A stretch of DNA of 64,000 nt, from the NCBI RefSeq assembly GCF_013141725.1, contig NZ_WHNZ01000007.1, forward strand, positions 124,001 through 188,000. Reading direction: 5' to 3'. The first letter of the stretch is position 1. Each line of letters begins with the position of its first letter. Below the pieces are notes generated by a model. It did not search any database. It was given only the letters and a program-made list of their open reading frames with translations, and was not told where the DNA came from. Of this stretch, positions 60,089 through 64,000 are shown in pieces. The DNA comes from Paenibacillus planticolens (GTDB lineage Bacteria; Bacillota; Bacilli; Paenibacillales; NBRC-103111). Made by a program: the position numbers and the translations under genes.

Positions 60089-61279
60089 CTATTCAAATGT
60101 TTTCAATATTTCACTTAATGGCATACCGTCTTCAGGTATGAACTGCCTCCAGTAATTTATCGAGTCCTGCAATTTCTTTATAATATCAACGTTCATCTCG
60201 CTAGTTCCGGAGAAAATCTCTAGCGTTAAATAAATTTCGTTGCATTTAGGAGGCAATCCCTCTTCATCAGGAGTTTGATAGGATTTTGCGAGTGCCCTTA
60301 ACACTGGTTCCCCAAAAATTAAACCGTTTCGGTTGCACGCCTCCGTAAAAGGCTGGTGGGATGAAGATGTGCCTGTTGTTTGTTGCAAATGTACGATTGG
60401 CGAATAACAGCCGAGCTCTTCAAGCCAACGATACGTGTCACCATCCGATTCATCTGCGAACAGATACGGATAACGATCTATTTCTTGCAAGATCTGCTCC
60501 ATCATACAGATCGCTTCGTCTTCTGGCTTATGTATCATTTGATTAAATAAATCATAAGCGGATTTAGGGCCTAACCAACATGAATCCAGATCCCCTTTTA
60601 TTCTAAAACGGTTCACCATTTCCTTCATGCTTCGAATATCAGGGCGAAGAAACTTGCACTGACCGCTTTGATGTCCGGTATCCAGTGTTAAATAAAACGG
60701 TGCTTGTGAGCGGCCGAACACTTCCTTAAGCAGTCGTTTTGACCCTTCGATCGTCCAAGGTATTTGATGCGGCGTATACATTTGCTCGACACCAGGGGTG
60801 CGAATACCGATATCACGGCAATATGCTGCAATATCTGCAAGTCGGGTATATAAATCTTCTTCCGTTTCACTGTAAATATCTGGATTTTGCAAGACATAAT
60901 CAGAGAAGGCATGGCAATAAAAACCGATCCCAGCCCCTACGTTTGCCGCAATGTCGGCCAATGGTTTAATCCAATCATTTTGAATACGTTCGCGGACAGC
61001 AATGTCAGGATGAGTCAATCCTAATGTGGCATATGTCCCATGCCCGGAATATAAATTCGCTACCTTTACCCCCGTATTCTCACTCGCGGTTCTCACTTCC
61101 TGAGCCCAACGCAGCATATATTCTCTCCCCATATAAAGAGGATCGCATTCATTATCGGCGCTAGCCTCAACGAAATAAACACCCATTGAACTGAGTACAT
61201 TCATCCATTCTGCCGGACGCGTCCATCTCTTGGAAAAGACACAATTATCTACAGCCAAAAAAATCTTAGGATCTATCAT
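60089..61279 (-). CDS. Sugar phosphate isomerase/epimerase-like TIM barrel
   Basis: A 396-residue protein that starts MIDPKIFLAVDNCVFSKRWT. EHMYTPHQIPWTIEGSKRLL, LTLDTGHQSGQ and the metal-binding-like LTLEIFSGT in the C-terminal part fit the xylose isomerase-like TIM barrel group. ATG 61279 has GGGAG seven bases upstream. It lies 36 bp after the AraC gene on the same strand, forming a two-gene unit before the terminator at 60052. The substrate is probably a sugar of the locus. Confidence 0.8.
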   Translation of the reverse strand: MIDPKIFLAVDNCVFSKRWTRPAEWMNVLSSMGVYFVEASADNECDPLYMGREYMLRWAQEVRTASENTGVKVANLYSGHGTYATLGLTHPDIAVRERIQNDWIKPLADIAANVGAGIGFYCHAFSDYVLQNPDIYSETEEDLYTRLADIAAYCRDIGIRTPGVEQMYTPHQIPWTIEGSKRLLKEVFGRSQAPFYLTLDTGHQSGQCKFLRPDIRSMKEMVNRFRIKGDLDSCWLGPKSAYDLFNQMIHKPEDEAICMMEQILQEIDRYPYLFADESDGDTYRWLEELGCYSPIVHLQQTTGTSSSHQPFTEACNRNGLIFGEPVLRALAKSYQTPDEEGLPPKCNEIYLTLEIFSGTSEMNVDIIKKLQDSINYWRQFIPEDGMPLSEILKTFE

Positions 61280-61315
61280 ACGATTTCTCCCTTCTTTTCC
61301 GTTCATAATTGTTTG

Positions 61316-62170
61316 TTATTGAGCAGAACTGAACTTGCGGGATGTAACTCGATATGTTGTAGGAGACATCCCTTTTTTAGCTGTAAACTGTTTAATAAAG
61401 TAAGTGTCATACTCGAATCCAGTGGAACGTGCAATTTCATTAAGGCTCATATCGGTATGTGTCAAAAGATCGCTCGCAACCTTTAAACGATGAGTAAGCA
61501 AGTAACCAAATGCTGTGTTTCCACATCTCTCCTGAAACCATTTATTCAGAGACACGCGGTTCAAATGAGCACAATTCGTCAAATCGTTTAATGAAATCTT
61601 TCGCGGATAATTCATGTGTATGTAATCTAATACTTTATCAACGGGTGAATGTTCACTATTCTGATTTAATTCCTCCAACAAACCTAAAATTTGAATGAGA
61701 TACTTTTTTATTCTGCAAACCCAGAGTGCATCACTTTGCGCATGGACTTCGGTGCCAAGTACGAAAAACCATTCAAACAATAGAGGGTATGCTTTCTCGG
61801 TTACACGAGGTACTCCGGAATACAAATGATCCCTTTGAAAAAGGGAAAGTCCTGTTTGAATGCTAGGAGCTGCGGGAAAATAATCCTTCGTTTCGGTAAG
61901 CGTAACGGTGTTAAGAAAATCGGGATGAAAACGAAAGGATTGAGCAGATACATTCCTCCTTTCAACCACTTGCACATGATCGCCTTCAGCCAAACAAAGA
62001 ACACCAGGAGCGCTAATGGATATAGGTCGTTCATTCAATATCCCATGTATACTTCCTGTCGTAATGAAAATCAGCGTATACCGTTCAGGGTAAGGAAGAA
62101 TACTGAAATCCTCCATTGCGCCAAATTCGATGTTCACCGTACGTTCTTTGTGTCGGTCCACTTGCGGCAT
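61316..62170 (-). CDS. AraC family regulator
   Basis: A 284-residue regulator. The N-terminal cupin-like part (YTLIFITTGSIHGILNERPI, about 31-50) would bind a sugar. The C-terminal helix-turn-helix pair (about 180-280) has ISLNDLTNCAHLNRVSLNKW and the MSLNEIARSTGFEYDTYFIKQFTAKKGMSPTTYR signature. It is transcribed with the TIM-barrel gene 36 bp downstream and divergently from the epoxide hydrolase gene. Likely a local sugar-responsive activator. Confidence 0.92.
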   Translation of the reverse strand: MPQVDRHKERTVNIEFGAMEDFSILPYPERYTLIFITTGSIHGILNERPISISAPGVLCLAEGDHVQVVERRNVSAQSFRFHPDFLNTVTLTETKDYFPAAPSIQTGLSLFQRDHLYSGVPRVTEKAYPLLFEWFFVLGTEVHAQSDALWVCRIKKYLIQILGLLEELNQNSEHSPVDKVLDYIHMNYPRKISLNDLTNCAHLNRVSLNKWFQERCGNTAFGYLLTHRLKVASDLLTHTDMSLNEIARSTGFEYDTYFIKQFTAKKGMSPTTYRVTSRKFSSAQ

Positions 62171-62292
62171 TTATACTCACCTATCAAATAGTATAGTCAG
62201 TTGCTTCACTTATAACAGTGTAGCATACAAGTACAAAGGTTATTATTAAATTGTGAATCAACTTAGTAAAAGATTTAAGGGAGGAAAACAAT

Positions 62293-63447
62293 ATGGCTGT
62301 TGAACGTTTTCAAATCCAGATATCCGATGAAGTGCTTGACGATCTACAATACAGACTGAATCACGTCCGCTGGCCGGATCAAGTAGAAGGCGCCGCTTGG
62401 GAACAAGGCACTGAGTTAAGTTATTTACAGTCGCTCGTTGCCTATTGGCGAGACCATTTTGATTGGCGTGTTCAAGAAGCGAAACTAAACCGCTTTTCTC
62501 AATTTCGCAGTAATATTGATGGGATAGATATTCACTTCGTGCATGAACGCGGTAAAGGACCCAATCCGCTGCCCATCATCCTTACCCACGGATGGCCGGA
62601 CAGTTACCTGCGTTACCAGAAGATGATCCCGTTTCTTACTGATCCCGCTGCATATGGTGGTGACCCTGAAGATGCTTTTGATGTCGTTGTCCCTTCACTG
62701 CCAGGGTTTGGTTTCTCTAGCCATCCTAATCGTCGTGGCATGAACAATTATCATGTCTCCGAAATGTGGGCTAAACTAATGACACAAGAACTCGGCTATA
62801 CCAAATTCGCTGCTGCAGGCGGGGATATGGGCTCCGGTGTTACCAGATATCTTGCGGCGAACCATCCTGAGCTGCTTGTCGGAATCCACTTAACCGATAT
62901 CGGAATCATTAGAGATCTAGTGAATGCACAAGATCCGTCAGGGCTCTCAGAAGCAGAACTGCAATATAAGAAGAAGGCTCAGGAATGGCTTGCCCTTGAA
63001 GCTGGCTATATATCCATTCAATCGACAAAACCCCAAACTCTTGCTTACGGACTATCCGACTCGCCAACAGGTCTGGCTGGTTGGATGATTGACAAATTCC
63101 GTGCATGGAGCGATTGTAACGGGGACCTGCGGCAACGATTCAGCGAGGATGAACTGCTCACGCATATTATGATCTATTGGGTTACAAATACAATAGGATC
63201 CACAACTCGCATGTATTATGAGAATTCGCGTTCTTTGCCGCCTCTTGGCCGCATTGAGGTACCGACAGCTGTCGCTCTTTTCCCGGCAGATATATTATTG
63301 CCGCCCAAGGAATGGGCTGTACGCAATCTTAATATAACTCGCTGGAATGCAATGCCCCGCGGTGGCCATTTTACTGCTCTGGAAGAGCCGGAATCGCTGG
63401 CTAAGGACATTCGCGAATTTTACAGACCTTTTAGAACGATGAAGTAA
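62293..63447 (+). CDS. Epoxide hydrolase (alpha/beta hydrolase with EHN domain)
   Basis: A 384-residue enzyme. The N-terminal EHN region (FQIQISDEVLDDLQYRLNHV then RWPDQ, about 6-30) is followed by the alpha/beta core with HGWPDS (99-104), the nucleophile Asp178 in AAGGDMGSG, and a C-terminal His in PRGGHFTALEEPE. These are the residues of EphX/microsomal-type epoxide hydrolases, which open epoxides to diols. It starts at ATG behind GGGAGG. Monocistronic, with a terminator shared with the convergent gene. Confidence 0.92.
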   Translation: MAVERFQIQISDEVLDDLQYRLNHVRWPDQVEGAAWEQGTELSYLQSLVAYWRDHFDWRVQEAKLNRFSQFRSNIDGIDIHFVHERGKGPNPLPIILTHGWPDSYLRYQKMIPFLTDPAAYGGDPEDAFDVVVPSLPGFGFSSHPNRRGMNNYHVSEMWAKLMTQELGYTKFAAAGGDMGSGVTRYLAANHPELLVGIHLTDIGIIRDLVNAQDPSGLSEAELQYKKKAQEWLALEAGYISIQSTKPQTLAYGLSDSPTGLAGWMIDKFRAWSDCNGDLRQRFSEDELLTHIMIYWVTNTIGSTTRMYYENSRSLPPLGRIEVPTAVALFPADILLPPKEWAVRNLNITRWNAMPRGGHFTALEEPESLAKDIREFYRPFRTMK

Positions 63448-63481
63448 AAAGATACAATATGTATGTTTCCACGATAAAAAC

Positions 63482-63512
63482 AAGGAGCCTATCACTATGA
63501 TAAGCTCCTTAA
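63482..63512. terminator. Bidirectional terminator between convergent genes
   Basis: AAGGAGC and GCTCCTT form a perfect 7-bp stem with inner TATCA/TGATA pairing. T-runs follow on both strands. It serves the epoxide hydrolase and the AHSA1-like gene. Confidence 0.8.
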
Positions 63513-63530
63513 TTACTTACGCAGAAAAAA

Positions 63531-63980
63531 TTAATTATTCGCCATCATACATTTGTCGAGCTGTTCAAGTACAAATGGCCAAGCTTGTTCGTGCCGGCTC
63601 TTCGATTCCTCATCTGGAAACCCCGCATGCGTCAGACATAATCGTGTTTCCGTATCAATAGGTTCAAGTTCAACCGTAACAACCGTTTCAGCTCCCTTGG
63701 TTCCCCCATCCCCCGTTACCCATGTGATTTCGACCAGGCGGTTTTCCTCAAGCTTCAAAAATCGTCCGTAATGCGGATGGCGATTTCCCTCGAATTCTGT
63801 GTAAAAGAAAAAGGCCGTGTTGACTTCTCCCTGCATGATCACGCTCCCAGGTGCCGCAAACCAGAGGTCGAATTGCTTTGTCCATGCTCTGAAAATGACA
63901 TCGGCCGATGCATTCATCTTGCGCTCGACCGTTAGATTATGCGGTCTTGATGAGTGGTCAGGTACATTTAAGTTATTCAT
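63531..63980 (-). CDS. SRPBCC/AHSA1-like domain protein
   Basis: A 149-residue START/Bet v1-like fold protein of the AHSA1 group: [20 protein letters not shown] then [20 protein letters not shown] at the start, and [62 protein letters not shown] at the end in outline. These proteins bind hydrophobic ligands; some act as polyketide cyclases. ATG 63980 behind GGAGGA; an upstream start lies at the window edge. No clear partner gene is seen. Confidence 0.88.
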   Translation of the reverse strand: MNNLNVPDHSSRPHNLTVERKMNASADVIFRAWTKQFDLWFAAPGSVIMQGEVNTAFFFYTEFEGNRHPHYGRFLKLEENRLVEITWVTGDGGTKGAETVVTVELEPIDTETRLCLTHAGFPDEESKSRHEQAWPFVLEQLDKCMMANN

Positions 63981-64000
63981 AATAATTTCCTCCATTTTCG

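Overview
The window reads as chromosome from an endospore-forming Bacillota, most likely Paenibacillus or a close relative such as Cohnella. The reasons are strong AGGAGG-type ribosome binding sites with many TTG and GTG starts, a complete gerA-type germinant receptor operon, a YesM/YesN two-component pair beside a sugar ABC importer, many AraC, ArsR and TetR regulators, and intergenic palindromic repeats. This placement is inferred from gene content; there is no rRNA in the window.

Layout. 0-0.6 kb: a TACCTC microsatellite and a cluster of short palindromes. 0.6-9 kb: mostly minus-strand single genes (YdcF-like, RibD/DHFR-like, alpha/beta hydrolase, cupin, VOC, beta-propeller, two Nudix enzymes, cold shock protein, DMP19-like), plus small proteins including one with no normal start codon. 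9.3-11.3 kb: an FHA/winged-helix regulator next to a MurA paralogue whose catalytic Cys is replaced by Asp, the change linked to fosfomycin resistance. 11.5-13.6 kb: lipoprotein, PPK2 and GNAT genes. 13.8-19.7 kb: a thiazole/oxazole-modified (TOMM) RiPP cluster of the heterocycloanthracin type, with a Cys-rich precursor (17 Cys, 16 of them spaced every third residue), a ThiF-like maturation protein, a fused E1-like/YcaO cyclodehydratase and a SagB-type dehydrogenase. 19.9-23.4 kb: a flavin amine oxidase and an Lsa-like ABC-F ribosome protection gene. The ABC-F gene is preceded by a terminator and a 14-nt antiterminator that can pair with it.

23.5-38.6 kb: a DUF1796 protein, TetR/DUF4188, ArsR/MFS, the gerABC operon with a membrane protein upstream, an ArsR/luciferase-like/MFS group with matching inverted-repeat operators, an orphan hemC, a GyrI-like fragment, and EamA/AraC. 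38.7-41.8 kb: a decayed, AT-rich patch with orphan immunity-like genes, a Phd antitoxin with a truncated RelE/ParE toxin, an integrase remnant and an unexplained intergenic stretch. 41.8-49.2 kb: a secreted SH3-repeat protein, DeoR/NagA, TetR/methionine aminopeptidase, a palindromic repeat cluster and a membrane-anchored DJ-1/PfpI-like protein.

49.4-62.2 kb: a minus-strand carbohydrate locus. It has an AraC regulator, two TIM-barrel isomerase-like proteins, a sugar-binding lipoprotein, two permeases, a YesM/YesN pair, a PIG-L deacetylase, a DMT transporter and a Gfo/Idh/MocA oxidoreductase. A perfect CRE overlaps the predicted promoter of the binding protein gene. No ABC ATPase is encoded, so the importer probably uses a shared MsmX-like ATPase. 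62.3-64 kb: an epoxide hydrolase and an AHSA1-like protein converge on a shared terminator.

The best candidates for new biology are the RiPP cluster with its ABC-F neighbour and attenuator, and the FHA-regulator/Asp-MurA pair. All functions are inferred from sequence motifs and context; nothing was searched against databases.
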